DNA of 64,000 nucleotides. Source: Crambe crambe (lineage: Eukaryota > Porifera > Demospongiae > Poecilosclerida > Crambeidae). Shown piece after piece: positions 1-11,230 of the stretch. Within the stretch, counting starts at the first letter, position 1. Each line of letters starts with the position of its first letter. A program made the translations under genes and the position numbers. The stretch is from positions 744,001 to 808,000 of the forward strand of contig OZ004582.1 of assembly GCA_963924555.1 (NCBI GenBank). Direction: 5' to 3'. The notes beneath the pieces are model-generated. The model worked only from the letters and a program-made list of their open reading frames with translations. It was not told the DNA's origin and did not search any database.

Positions 1-2340
1 TAACTTTTATCAGCTGGAACCATATTACAGAAGCACTACACCAATGCGCAGGGTTACTGCAGGCACTCTTGTAAATTGCCCATAACATTACCATCTGAAT
101 TTTTGGTAAGTTCAACATTCTCAAAGAACATTTGTTACTTATGTCATAAATCTTCTGTGAGCACTAATAGTATACTGGAATGTGTTTGACCTTCAGTTTC
201 AAATCTATACAATCCTTCCAGGAATAACTGAGACATGTCATCCGTTAGCTTCTCGTCAGCGCATAGTGGACACTAAGTTTTACTTCTATAATAACATACG
301 TTCTTGTGTTATGAATGCGAAATATGCTAAGATCACTCTTCTTTCTTTCTCACTTGTCTATTTCATTCTTCACGGTAGGATATATGTAAAACTTGAAGGT
401 GTTGTTCTTAATTTTGTTTAAAATCAGAATACAACAGGCGTCACTAATACCCTTCATTATCTGGCGATGTGCCAGCGATAACAAAGTTAGTGAGGCTAAG
501 AAATCATGTCCACTTTGACATAGTGTCACCCAGGTACAAGAACATGGGCTCAATTTTCTGCGCTTGATTTTGAAACCTACATAATGCACAACACACACAC
601 ACACACACACACACACAATAGTGTTATCACAGTAATTACAGACCCGAGTATCCTCATCATCACATGAAGAATCTTTATCATTGAGAATGACCGTGTTCCT
701 TAACATGACTTGAAAAATTTGGTCTCTCTCTTCATCACTCGCCACTCTGCTAGGTTCATTGAACAAATCGACAGTAAAAACCAATTCCTTGATTACGCAA
801 GTCTGCAGGAATTTTTCGATAGCTGAACTCCTTGCGTTAATTCTGAATGAAGTAACATGTCAGCACCTTCAATGTATGTATGCACAAGGAAATTGAATTG
901 GTAAAGGGTCATCATCAACTGCAAACTCTAACTTTAAAGTGGCCGCAAGAAGGTTGAAAAAATACCCCCTCGATGTAATCAAGCCAGCCAGAAGCACATC
1001 CCAAAAGCACAGAAATTTCTACTAGGCCCGGTCAATCCCTAAACATACTGAAAAGGGCAGAGGCCGAGCAGGATGAGACAGATGTGACATCCATGTTGAA
1101 ACAACACCCCCACACAGCACGGACAAACTCGAAGCGTCATGTGACATGTGAGCTTGTTGGGTGTGCACAAGCACGCATAATCAATTATTGCTTGGGGTGT
1201 AAAAAAATACTATAGGGTGCCACAATCGGATTGGTCAATGCATCTCATAATCAGCACAAAAATATTATAGGCCACAATGGATCCATATACTTAGCACAAA
1301 TGCATGTACTGTTCAGAAGAGACTTACAGATACCACTTAGGGTCATCATCAAGTGGCTGAAAAAACACTCCCTTCCCATGAAACAGACAATTATCAAAGT
1401 AAACCACGACTGATAAATCTTTAGGCACTTTATGGGTCTTCCCATTATATACAGTCTTCCATTATCCTTCCAAGTGAAGGCTCAAACTATAGAAGGCTTG
1501 CTAATACCAGAGCATTTCACTTTTCTGAGGGAATGGGATAGTCTTTTATATGTATGTAGCTGAATGCAGTGTGGTTCTATTTCTCTCCTCCTTTGTGATC
1601 GCTGTGTTGCCTGGTAGTACTACAGCCAGAGCTTGTGGCCACAGGTACCTCATTAGTGACCACAAAGTACCCCATTGCAGCTACCCTTCTACACCAGGAC
1701 CACAGCAGGGTAACCTTTTTTTTGACTCATTTTACTACAGGGTAACTTTTTTTTTGAGCTGTACCGTATGTACAGTAGTGTGATATGATAACATGTCATA
1801 ACTCTTTTTTTTCTTACCGATGTAGGTTAGTTTTAACAAGATAGAGAGTAATAAATTCCCTTTCTTTGATACCATAACATCTGTTCATACCTTAAATATA
1901 GTAGTGGGTACTATAATTCATACCCACTTAGTCCAAACCACACACAACTTAGGATGTGGTTAGAGTACTCCTAGTAGTGCAATGTGAATGGTGCTTTAGG
2001 GCATAGGCTGTATAGTCTGGCTGTTGAAGGGTTGGACCTGGAAATAATTAGTATAGAAGTATATTTGGTACCAAAAGAAGCAGAATTTTTTGTAGAACAA
2101 CATATCCAAAATCCACCCAAAACAGTGTTGGGGGGATTTTTTTATTCGCGATCACACCACCCAAAAATTTCTAAATGCATCTTCACCTTCTAAGCCAATA
2201 ATTTCTTCCTCTGATGCAATAATGTCCTCGGCATTTTTACAATTTTCTTCTCGGTAGGGCTTCAGAATCGGGTATGATTACAGCGAACATAGATGCAAAA
2301 AATCAAAAAGCAATATGCAATCAGCCCTTCAACATCCAGG
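1..2340. other. Non-coding or unrecognised stretch
   Basis: I recognise no gene here. Open frames are short and low in complexity; one on the minus strand (350-784) runs straight through the CA microsatellite, so I do not regard it as coding. Around 1685-1755 a short motif (CAGGGTAAC followed by a T run) occurs twice, probably a local duplication. No terminal repeats were found that would define an element. Confidence 0.5.
591..617. repeat. (AC)n microsatellite
   Basis: An uninterrupted AC dinucleotide run of about 13 units. It is read through by a minus-strand open frame, where it produces a Cys-Val repeat. Confidence 0.95.
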
Positions 2341-2392
2341 GACTACATTGTGAAGGAGTGTGCAGAAGGGAGGCCCCTTTGACCCTGAAAAA

Positions 2393-2592
2393 CTCCCTCA
2401 GTGCCACACAAGTAGGTTCGGGGTGATCCCAAAAGGGTCCACGGGGAAGTGGCGCCTCATCCAGAACCTTTCGTCACCCGAGGGTTACAGTGTTAACGAC
2501 ATGATTGACCTTTCGTATTGCTCCCTATCCTAGATGATGCAGCCAGAGCAGTGGCAAACCTTGGTCAAGGGGCACTGTTAGCGAAGGTGGAT
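2393..2592 (+). pseudogene. DIRS-like reverse transcriptase fragment
   Basis: Translation gives SRFGVIPKGSTGKWRLI, then LSSPEGYSVND, and, after a stop and frameshift near 2533, DDAARAVANLGQGALLAKVD. These are the fingers-palm motifs of DIRS/Ngaro-type reverse transcriptases, which copy element RNA into DNA. The segment ends just at the first catalytic Asp block (AKVD); the YxDD region is absent. Tyrosine-recombinase sequence follows less than 100 bp downstream, so the bulk of RT, RNase H and methylase-like sequence has been deleted. Clearly dead. Confidence 0.75.
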
Positions 2593-2684
2593 AATAAAGG
2601 ATAATACCAGTGAATCCAGAGGATCGGCCACTATTAGGCATGGTATGGCAATGCTACATATGAAAAGCTGCTCACCTTTATCAA

Positions 2685-2890
2685 CAGAACCTGTCACATG
2701 GAACCGTTAAGAGCTACCTCATGGCAGTGAGATACGTCAGGGTTTCGGAAACCCAGAGATAAGCAAAATGCCGCAGTTGGAGTATGTGCTTAAAATGTGT
2801 TCCACTCTGAATGCACGATCTGCAAGGATGAAAGGACCACAGTTGTTAATGGGCATGATGCTTATTGCCAGGGGAACTAGTAGACAGGTA
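2685..2890 (+). pseudogene. DIRS-like tyrosine recombinase fragment
   Basis: Frame reads QNLSHGTVKSYLMAVRYVR, then after a one-base shift GFGNPEISKMPQLEYVLK. This matches the N-terminal SAM-like, core-binding region of the tyrosine recombinase of DIRS elements, which integrates a circular DNA intermediate. The catalytic C-terminal half (R...HxxR...Y) is not visible. It lies directly after the RT relic and directly before a DUF6589 gene, a juxtaposition created by deletion or by insertion. Confidence 0.65.
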
Positions 2891-2938
2891 CACTCATTAT
2901 AGCGTGCAGGAGAGTCCATTTTATCACAGGTCACTACA

Positions 2939-4185
2939 GTGCTGAGTCATGCAGGGATCTCCATGTCATACACATCAATATGGTCATACCTTATGAAGCT
3001 AACCCAGGATGCGCAGTACACACAGCAAATCCAAAATGGCCACTGGATATGGGTGTATGACAATCTGAATCTCCACCAAGTTGTTAGACACGAAAGAGAG
3101 GGTACAACAAACTTTCTAACAGCAGTGAATCTTTATTCTAGATAAACACAACCAATGTGACAGTGAGGCTAGCAGTGAAGATGGAGCACTTACCCGACTG
3201 GGAGGTTGATTGGGATGACATCACACCTCAATGCTCAGTTGTGACACCTTTCTCCCAAGCATTGACGATGCCAAAGTATTGGAGGAATCAGCTATCCAGT
3301 ATACCATGGAAATTTTGGTTCAGGAATTTGGCTGCTTGAGTGATCTGAAATCTTGTGTCCCAGCTCGAGAATGTCCACATCCAGTGAGAACTCCCAGTGT
3401 TGCTCCAATGAAGGCATGGACACTAACTGAGACTGAATGAAAATATCGGCTACAATGGACTCATGAAGTTCCTGGGTAATTACTACCCCTTATGATAAAT
3501 TTAGTAGTAACTATTCTCCCAGGTGATTTCCATTTCCTATGAGAATGTCTTCGGGTAAGTTCAGGAGACGATCAATCCAATCAAGTCAAGTGATCCAGTT
3601 TATTCAAAACATAGAGCATTTTTACATCTGGATTTTTTGTATGTGGATCTTCGTCGAGCTATTCGATGGGAAGACGGTCCTCACATCATTCGACACTGGA
3701 AACTATGGCTCCCTAGATTTATTGGGACTGGATGTAAAAATTATGCCACTGAGGCAGTCAATTTAATTGCACATATCCATGCAGACTTCCCGAAACATAT
3801 CGCATATATTGCCACTCATAATCGAACAGTCTGGAAACAAGCATTGCGTTGTAGTGGAGCAAACGTTACTGAAAACATATCCGAGATGTCTCCATGTGTG
3901 CCTTGTTTCTACTTGAAGCATCAAAGAGGTGTGGAGTACCACTGTCATCAAAAGCACACACTGTTCGAGATTCCGCATCAGATATTTTCAAACTGAGAAA
4001 CTTGCTTCTTGAAAAGGACATTATGACTGAACAGCAAACTAGGACAACACCTGTATTTATATATCCCACGATAACTGGTTTGTCAACACTCACCAAAGGA
4101 GACTGGCTACAGAAATAACTTTCCACGAAGTGTGATGATAACCTACAAATTGAAGAGAATAGTGGTGAAGTTGACATTGACTATT
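2939..4185 (+). pseudogene. DUF6589-type protein, frameshifted
   Basis: Several consecutive frames together resemble the DUF6589 family of unknown function, found in TE-rich invertebrate and fungal genomes. Recognisable pieces are WVYDNLNLHQVVRHERE (about 3050-3100), AVKMEHLPDWEVDWDDITPQ (3172-3231), LRRAIRWEDGPHIIRHWKLW (3649-3708), TNYATEA-like and NLIAHIHADFP (about 3755-3795), and a Cys/His patch near 3890-3960. The reading frame changes at least four times between 2939 and 4100, so no functional product is expected. Family assignment is from memory of conserved motifs (DNxNxxxxVRHE and HLPDWEVD); the molecular function of the family is unknown to me. Confidence 0.55.
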
Positions 4186-4439
4186 AGGTGATGTAATTTA
4201 ATTTTTTTCTCACTTATACTTGTCCATTCCATGCTGTCTCCATTTTTACACACATAATTTTATAGTCAAAATAATATTTCATGAATTTAGTACTGCCATT
4301 ATTACACTAAAAAATCTACTCTTAAGTTCCTGCCGAAGACAAAAAGCATCCATATCACTAATTACAGAAATAAATTTTACATCACTACTAAAATAGCTAA
4401 ACTAGGATGCTCTGCTATATATTTCGCTCGCTCTTCTTT

Positions 4440-4790
4440 CAGCCGCATAAATTGCTGACTCATTGACTCTTTGAACAGCTTTTCTCCTTCATTTTCCTCG
4501 GTGGTGCTTTACCTGTTTGCATAATGTCCAGTCTCTCACCATTGGTGAATGCCACAAGCTATGCAACAGATGGAGTTTTGTTGAACTGTATCCCCTACAG
4601 CAGAGACCAGATTTGACCTGAAACAGTTCTCTTTATCTGTGAACAGAGATTTCAGTGTGGGATCTTGAATCTTTGCTTCATCAGTTATTAGCAAAATATG
4701 AACCCTTGACTGACGTCCACCACGTCCAGCTCGACCACATAACTTTACATTCAGCTTTAGCATCAAAGGTATAAAGAATTTATATACCAT
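4440..4790 (-). pseudogene. RecQ-like helicase C-terminal fragment
   Basis: The minus strand encodes CGRAGRGGRQSRVHILL, the motif VI signature (Q/GRAGR) of RecQ-type DNA helicases, then DKENCFRSNLVSAVGD and a CCIAC segment that resemble the Zn-binding domain following the helicase core. Motifs I to V are absent, so this is only the tail of a gene. It may be an exon of a larger relic or a captured fragment; nothing else nearby on the minus strand belongs to it. Confidence 0.6.
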
Positions 4791-4836
4791 ATGTCATTAA
4801 TTTTACATCTAGCTATTGTAGGACAGGATGATGACT

Positions 4837-4899
4837 GTTGGATCATAGAACCACCACAAGGTCTCAAGTTGAGACCTTGTGGTGGTTCAATGATCCAAC
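4837..4899. repeat. Near-perfect 63-bp palindrome
   Basis: Two 31-bp arms separated by one base are reverse complements with a single mismatch (ATAGAA in the left arm against TTCAAT in the right). The motif ACCACCACAAGGTCTCAA lies in the left arm. Such a perfect arm pair would extrude as a hairpin. Confidence 0.95.
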
Positions 4900-5007
4900 A
4901 GGACAAGATGAACTTACCTTCTCCAGAAAATACTGATGCTCTTACTATGGGGCATGTATTGGAATCTGTTGATCATGAAAGTAAGACCATATTGCCATTT
5001 CCCAATT

Positions 5008-5507
5008 TCAGGTTCCTGTATAGCAGTAGAAGAGATAATGTTTGGTGAAGTTGTAGGTCAAGGTACCTTTGGAGTTGTTCACCGAGGTATAATTATGGAA
5101 GGGAATAGATGTTGCTATCAAGCGCATAAAATTACCATCAGGGACTAATTATTCATAAGTCCATGGCATTAATATGTCTCTTAAGAAGGCCGTTATACTT
5201 ACAGGCATGTTATGTAAATATTCCTTAGGAAATTGAAGCATCCTAATATCATTAATCTGAATGTGTGATTTTGATGACCAACTTTGTAAATGGTAGCAAT
5301 TTAGATACAATAATCTTTTCAAAGAAATGTAAGGTAAGAAAACATGCATTGCTTGTAATAACCATGAAAGGTGCTTAACACTAGATGCAGTTGACCGATG
5401 GCATAGCCATTGATATAGCGATAGCTGATGCTGTCAATTACATGCATTTACATAATCCCATTATGATACATCGGGACTTGAAGCCACAGAATGTTATGGT
5501 ATGATTA
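5008..5507 (+). pseudogene. Protein kinase domain (TKL-like), frameshifted
   Basis: After an acceptor-like sequence at about 5000-5010 the frame gives GEVVGQGTFGVVHRG, the glycine-rich ATP loop. A single-base insertion near 5105 shifts the frame, after which DVAIKRIKLPSGTNYS supplies the VAIK lysine. Farther on come LRKLKHPNIINLNV (about 5230), MTNFVNGSNLDTIIFSKKCK (5270-5330) and IMIHRDLKPQNVM (5460-5498), the HRD catalytic loop, followed by a GTATGA donor. The activation-loop DFG exon is not seen downstream. The order and motifs are those of a Tyr-kinase-like Ser/Thr kinase. The frameshift makes it a pseudogene unless it is a sequencing error. Confidence 0.75.
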
Positions 5508-5757
5508 AGTATTGGTATATCAGCTTTGAGTTCTCTGTGCTAATGTCACACTTTTCTAGGTGTAATTTGGCTGCATCAGCAAATTCTTTTGGATACAGAG
5601 GAGGGGGCTTACAACACTTACTTGTATAGCAAAATATCCAACCATCCAAATCCAAACTTTTCATGTAATCATGTTTTCCTACATAATTATAACAATTATG
5701 AATATAGCTATGGATATATGAGCCTATGTTTAGCTAGCCTACCTTTAGAGGTCATCA

Positions 5758-6133
5758 GGTACCCCTGAAGGGCAGCCAGCTAAGCGACTCTGGCGAATGG
5801 TGTGATTATTCCATCTTTCTTGAAATTCCTTTAAAGATTTCTCTATTAAGCACTTGTGGTAGCACTTTCCAGGAATTGACTGACAATGAATCTACATCCT
5901 ATGCTCAGCTCATCAGGAAGGTTTTTGTACGAGCGAATGTTTCCGGTCAGGATCATGTTGAGGTGCCCTATTATTCCTCAAATGTTTTTAGTGATATCTG
6001 TGTACAGTGTGCATGCTCAATGAAATTTGTTGACAATGACAGCCTATATCCTACATGCTTTGAAAATCAGCCCAAAGTTTATAAAAGAAAAAGAAGGCCG
6101 TTCAGTCCTCCTGTAACATGTATTGAAGTGTAA
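5758..6133 (+). pseudogene. Cys-rich C-terminal module of a TE-associated protein
   Basis: The frame ending at 6131 reads VEVPYYSSNVFSDICVQCAC and then a YPTCFEN segment and a basic tail (KVYKRKRR). The same module, PVEKIYYSVGTYEQICVYCC, occurs near 16165-16240 at the end of another relic. I take it as a zinc-binding C terminus (CxxC plus a later Cys) of an uncharacterised protein family frequent in sponge and cnidarian TE-rich DNA. Only this end is preserved here. Function unknown. Confidence 0.45.
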
Positions 6134-6401
6134 ACTATAATTTTTATGTGACTACATTTTTATAATTGTTTATGATCATACTATATATTTATTTCTTGAT
6201 GGCATGTGTTATGAAAGACCTGTACAAAAAATTTGGGTCAATAAATTAAATAAATACTCAAATTTTTGACATTTTTTGCCTGAGAAACAAGTAATTTATT
6301 TACCATGGCCTTACTTGCTCGAATAGCAAGAGTTTCTGCTATTATAGCAATGTCATCAGATGGTGTCGAGGCATATGAATTATCATAATATCATGGGAAT
6401 A

Positions 6402-6488
6402 CTACTTTTATACTTGCCACCTTATAGCCCAGATTTTAATCCAATTAAGGAATTTTTTAGCTGCTTGAAATACTACCTCAGGAACTAA
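6402..6488 (+). pseudogene. IS630/Tc1-type DDE transposase tail
   Basis: A short frame reads LPPYSPDFNPIKEFFS followed by CLKYYLRN and a stop. LPPYSPDxNPIE is the third-acidic-residue block of DDE_3 endonucleases; here the catalytic Glu is Lys (NPIK). The rest of the transposase is missing. The intact version of this block is present in the transposase at 42981-43615. Confidence 0.65.
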
Positions 6489-6658
6489 TTGAATCATTAC
6501 CTTCCCCATTGAAGCAGCACTAAATAGTATTATCAGTTCGAAATGCAATGGATGGATTAATGACTCTTATCATAGGAATGTGTTCTATTTGTTCATTACC
6601 TGTTATTAAGATTGTATTAGTAAATCAGTAATCACTTGATGTCTGCAAGGATAGATTT

Positions 6659-6852
6659 CTGGAGTTCTGCATACTCGTCATTGCTTATCACACCACGTGA
6701 TGACACTTATCAAGCTGGTTTATACACACTCAGAGATTTTCTTTCCTGGAGATACTACACAAGCTGCATCTTTTCTCTTCTTTCTGAAAAAAGGCTTATC
6801 AGGACCAACAGGTGAGTGTAGTATCTCCAGCTTGAGTATGCAGAACTCCAAT
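6659..6852. repeat. Nested imperfect inverted repeat
   Basis: CTGGAGTTCTGCATACTC near 6660 is the reverse complement of GAGTATGCAGAACTCCAA near 6834, and CTGGAGATACTACAC near 6744 of GTGTAGTATCTCCAG near 6815. The two pairs are nested, but about 66 bp separates the left arms while the right arms abut, as if a fold-back element had gained an insert in its left arm. It sits just upstream of a Tc1-like transposase relic and may be its degenerated inverted repeat. Confidence 0.6.
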
Positions 6853-6881
6853 TTAAGCAAAAATTTTAACTTCATTATAGG

Positions 6882-7250
6882 CCTAAGCATCTTATCAAGG
6901 TATGGGTGTGGAGCGGCATCAGTTGGCAAGGGCCCACTGACATATGCATCTTTGAAGGAAGAATGAATGCACCCTTGTACAGCAACATTTTAAGAAAAAC
7001 TTTACTACCCTTTCTAGCTGACAGATTGGCTGATGGGCACAAATTTATGCAAGATAACGACCCCAAGCACACTTCGAATGCAGCAAAAAGTTCAGTGGTC
7101 AATTGGTGGACCAGAATCTCCGGATATGAATCCTATTGAGAACTTGTGGCACGAATTAAAAGGAGAGAGGTGAAGCCACACACTAAGCAGGAACTGATAG
7201 ATGGAATTTTGGAAAAATGTGGACTGAATAAAAGTCATACTAGAGTAAAA
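6882..7250 (+). pseudogene. Tc1/mariner-like transposase, C-terminal half
   Basis: PKHLIKVWVWSGISWQGPT is followed by FEGRMNAPLYSNIL, LLPFLADRLADGHKFMQDN, DPKHTS, and after a one-base shift PESPDMNPIENLWHELK. These are the second and third catalytic blocks of Tc1-type DDE transposases (QDNDPKHT and NPIENLW). The first catalytic Asp and the N-terminal paired DNA-binding domain are missing, and a frameshift separates the two blocks, so it cannot be active. A shifted tail REVKPHTKQELIDGI completes the usual C terminus. Confidence 0.85.
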
Positions 7251-7504
7251 TGGTGATATTAATAATCAATTTTAAAGTTTGAAAGAAAAAGTGATCATCG
7301 ATTTTTATGGTTGAATTGTATTGTACACAATAATTATCACATCTTTCTCAGTCTCTTGCAAGCCTGTCCCACAGAGTCTACACAGCTTCCCCACTAGAGG
7401 ATATTGACTTATTACTTATTTAACTGATGACCATTACCACACTTATTCAGTTGTACTCAGCGTTAAATTCATGCAACATCTATATTTGATTGTGTGTATT
7501 GATC

Positions 7505-7630
7505 AGCACAGTTGGAGTGCTAGTGATGCATAAAAAATACGACAATGAAATTCATATCAACTTGTGCAGCACAGTTGGAGTGCTAGTGATGCATAAAAAA
7601 TACGACAATGAAATTCATATCAACTTGTGC
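7505..7630. repeat. Tandem duplication, 2 x 63 bp
   Basis: A 63-bp unit beginning AGCACAGTTGGAGTGCTAG is present twice head to tail with no visible difference, which implies a recent duplication. It keeps a short open frame (21 codons per unit), but I see no evidence of coding. Confidence 0.95.
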
Positions 7631-7857
7631 AGTTATAATCACACAATGTGCTTTTACCATCGTTATATCCACAATTTCCCTTCAAAACAATCACTCATAT
7701 CGAACGATTTACTACACTACAGCCAAGTACTGGCTATAATACTACTATAAGTTCAGCAAGGAGTGACTGTATTAAACATCATCATTAAACTGTACTGAAG
7801 ACCTAGCTAAGCTTACGTGGCTCCGCCCATAATCCCCGCCCCCTAACGACATGCGCT

Positions 7858-8228
7858 TCAAAATGGCGTAGAAAGATTAGCTAGTGCAGAGTGCTATCGA
7901 ATAGTGAAGTAGAGCCTTAGTCAAAACTAAGAGCAAAAGATCAGCCTCTAGGTGCCGCTCTAACAGATGGCCAAAGCAGAATTTTGATGACTATAGCCAG
8001 TAAAGAAAAAAAACGAAAGGTCAATTTTAGAACTCGTTTTTTATGTTAGCGAATGAATTTTTGGCTTTTGAACATTCTCCTCTCTTCTTTGTAGATATAA
8101 TAATTCTCTGTAGCCTTCTGAGAACCTGTAGAGTAAGGGTAGAAGAGAAAGAAGAGTTTTTAGTTTATACTGTCCTATGGACTTTGACCTGCCATCCGTA
8201 CTTAGAGAATGCTACCGATATCGAATGA
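7858..8228. repeat. Dispersed repeat family A, copy 1
   Basis: Matches the sequence at 40975-41385 over most of its length: shared blocks include AGATTAGCTAGTGC, GCAAAAGATCAGCCTCTAGG, GATGACTATAGCCAGT and AGAAAGAAGAGTTTTTAGTT. It ends in CATCCGTACTTAGAGAATGC, a decayed version of the hairpin that terminates the better preserved copies (41353-41374, 32494-32515, 52608-52629). No coding potential; probably a non-autonomous element. Confidence 0.75.
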
Positions 8229-8341
8229 TTTTTCATTATAACTGTCAGCCATTTTAAAATGACATTGCATGCGCTGCATCTGTCACTATCACATGCACGT
8301 ATGCGCGTGCCAACTGGCTATTTTTACTTGAACAAACAAGT

Positions 8342-8612
8342 GAAAGGTATGCTAAATAATTATAAAGGCCATGTAGAGTTAGTCTGTACTTTAACAGTTT
8401 CTGTCAACAAAAATCAAAATTATGCTGCCTACAATAATAATCTGCCTAAACCAAGCAGAACACTTTTATACTGTCATGAACAATTAAAGCAGCTTGGTGG
8501 GAGGCAGTGATGTAGGGATTATCATTGAAGGCAACAATTTTGATTTTTGTTGACAGAAACTGTTAAAGTGCAGACTAACCCTACATCGCCTTTTTATTTA
8601 GCATAACCTTTC
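8342..8612. mobile_element. Fold-back element (MITE)
   Basis: The left arm (about 8342-8429) and right arm (about 8529-8612) are long imperfect inverted repeats: AACAGTTTCTGTCAACAAAA on the left is mirrored by TTTTTGTTGACAGAAACTGTT on the right. Roughly 85-bp arms flank a 100-bp centre. The arms contain a variant of the ATGTAGGG motif found in the fold-back elements at 22.9 and 53.3 kb. Non-coding. Confidence 0.8.
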
Positions 8613-8769
8613 ATAATATTTTTTTTTCACAAATTTATTTTCCAATGATTATTATGTGGACAATCGACCACTTTCTGCGATTGATTGCCCCTCTTTTGCA
8701 AGAGGAGATCGCTTTGCTCTATTTGGAGCTCACCAGGCAACTGCTAAACCAGGTACTTCAGGAAGGAGC

Positions 8770-9300
8770 TTCGGCCAAGATACTTCTGAACCATAAGCAC
8801 CGTTTTGAAGAAGAGAATGCAGTAAGATATGCAAGTGGATATGTGGCTTTGAAGGTGATGAGAAAGAAAATACTCAAAAAGCTGCTCAATTTGTTAATTG
8901 TCTATCACAAATGGCTCATTGTGGTGAAGAGTTTCTATTCAATATACGAATGTTGAGTTGAAAACTCAATTATGCCTGTCAAGTCATCTCCAGAGCCTAG
9001 TTCTAAGGATGTAATTCTCAACCAGATTACAAAAGACAATGATGTACAATTCAAGTGGTTGCTACAGTCAGTAGACATACAGGAAGATAGTCACTCTGCT
9101 GAATTATTGAGGACTGTTGTTGAACATCGGTGGTTTTGCACTAACGTCCATGTGGTTGGAAGAGTACAAGCATTCAGAGAAAAAAGTGACCAAAGGAAGA
9201 AGAGTCTCAGAAAAGAAATTAAAAAGAAATCAGCCAAATCATCACAGGCTAAAAAAATTGGTAAAGACATCAAAGGCACAGGCTAACAGGCTAAGAAATT
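8770..9300 (+). pseudogene. TE-associated protein, C-terminal relic
   Basis: Fragments in shifting frames: EENAVRYASGYVALKVMRKK (8810-8870), AELLRTVVE (about 9100) and, in another frame, GGFALTSMWLEEYKHSEKK with a Lys/Arg-rich tail to 9300. Motifs of the type AVRYxxGYV followed by ELLxxVVExWxxxxGF recur at the C termini of an uncharacterised TE-associated family. The last 150 codons are very basic. At least two frameshifts; function unknown. It faces the MULE-like gene on the opposite strand. Confidence 0.4.
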
Positions 9301-9567
9301 GGCAAAGTCATCACAAGTTAAGAAAATAATTAGCAGTGAACATTCATCATTATTGTCAAAACCATCAGTAAGCACAACAATCACAATCATTGTGATGTGG
9401 CTTCTTGGGAAGGGGTTAATTTCCTGGTCTTGGAAGAGCCGTCTGTTTCGGCCCAAGTTCCCTCCGATTGGCTGCATTGCCATGGAACCTTGCACTCGCA
9501 ATGACTGGGCAGATTCAAAACAGCTTTTTACTGTAGGGTTGTCGCACAAACTTGCCCAAAATAATTC

Positions 9568-11230
9568 TCAAGGCTGAAAATCTTGCTCAATATGTATTGC
9601 CCAGTGACTCCAGGCAGAGTAACCTTGTTTCTCGAAAACTGGCCTGGGAACACTAACCTCGGGACTAACAGCTGGATTATGTGACTTGGTACGACGAGGA
9701 ACACCACCTTTCCTTCCTCTGCCTGATGGAAGTCCAGTCATTGCAAGAGAAGTAATATTTGGCTGTGCATTGGAACTATTGTACCAAGATAGAAAATCTG
9801 AAAGATTATTATCCATTTCTGCCACGCTAATGAATGAGAACAGACTCCGGAAGAAGACCAATTCAAGCACCTGCTATCACAAATATATCGGCCTCCAAAT
9901 TCTTTCTTGACAAGGTGAGGCATCTGTGAAGATGTAGAAAGAACCATTTTAGCTGAAATATCATCACCAGGGGCTGGTGTAATAGCATTTTTTGTAGCCA
10001 AGAGCTTCTCTGCCTTGTCCCACATGAATTGCAGGGTTGCCAGTGTTAGCTTAGATATGTTGCTATCTTCTACTCTTATACTTAAATGCTTCTCTTCATT
10101 AACATCCTTTTGGTTACATAATTGAGGGACAGATAATCTACTTTTCAAAGTGGCCGTATCAAATCTTGCTATAATTTGGCGGCGCTGTTCTGGTCTCATT
10201 TTCCCCCACTCGACTGCAGATACTGTGTAGTGACTATATTCTGGTAGCAATCGGTATTGACCTCTGGATGACAACGCTCTAATGACTTCTTCTCGCTGCT
10301 GCTTCACCAATACTCTCACCTTATCATTAAACTCTGGCCACTCAGATTCCTTAAAATTCACTTTTAATTTTAATCATAAAATTTAGGAGCCTCGGAACAA
10401 GTGTGCTTTGTTTCCCTTGCATTCCAGGTATGCATACAATTATTAAGGCGCTCACTAAACTCCTCTTCAGATGCTGAATCAACTAGACCTTCATAGTAGG
10501 TACTTCCAGATCGTTTTCCGAATATGTCTGCAACAAATTAATCCGCTATCTGACCAGATATTCCATACTGAGCAAGTTTTTCCAATATGTTCTTCTTAAA
10601 ATGTATGAAACATCTCAATTGTAATGCTGATGGAAAGCTGTGGCTGAATGCTTCAAATCCATCCTTTGATGGACAAGAACTGGTCCAAGAATGAGTGGAT
10701 GCTTTTTACTACAGGTGTCTTCAAGCATCAGATGAGGAAAAGTTGTTGGAGTGACGTAAAACTGACCCAAATTATATGTTGGATCAGCTGTTAATATGCC
10801 AAAGTTTTTGTTCTGTGTCAAGAATCTCTCCATATCTTCCAATTGCCAATCAAAAAAAAAAGGATACTCTGAGGGTCTGGTGCAGCTTTGACATCCCTTA
10901 CAAACGCTTCCTGTGTTCCCTGTGCAAGCTTACACGATAGCATTACACTATATAAAACATTGTCATCTTTTTTGTGCTGCTCCCTTCGAAAATTGGAGAT
11001 TTGCTGTCGATTTCGAGGTAAGGATGACATTCCTCTGGCCTCTACCTCACCACCTTCTTTCTGTGTAGCAAGAAAAATGACTTCTTTGGGTTTATTCCTT
11101 ATAGACAGCTCCTTGTGGAATTTCTGTGCAGATTCAGAAATGCGAAAGAATGGGAACATCAGATTTAGAATTCCCATGAGGCTTGATTTTTATTTCCATC
11201 TCAGGTCCATCAAAATAATACTGTAACATA
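9568..11230 (-). pseudogene. MULE-like transposase with SWIM-type finger
   Basis: Reading the minus strand from about 11226: FDGPEMEIKIKPHGNSKSD, ARGMSSLPRNRQQISNFRRE and CKLAQGTQEAFVRDVKAAPD (N-terminal region); ILTADPTYNLGQFYVTPTTF and KKHPLILGPVLVHQ (catalytic core, first Asp in TADPTYNLG); GISGQIAD, FGKRSGSTYYEGLVDSASEE (linker); then a C-terminal SWIM-type zinc finger, CDSRCLNWSSSGVCSHSLA, and an AT-hook-like GRGRKGGVPRRTKS. This is the layout of Mutator-like transposases of marine invertebrates. Frameshifts occur at a T homopolymer near 10856, between 10361 and 10615, and near 9860, so it is inactive. A second copy of the family lies at 16678-18229 on the other strand. Confidence 0.75.

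Noticed and set aside
350..784. 144-codon minus-strand open frame
   Set aside because: It reads through the AC microsatellite (Cys-Val repeat) and has no recognisable domain.
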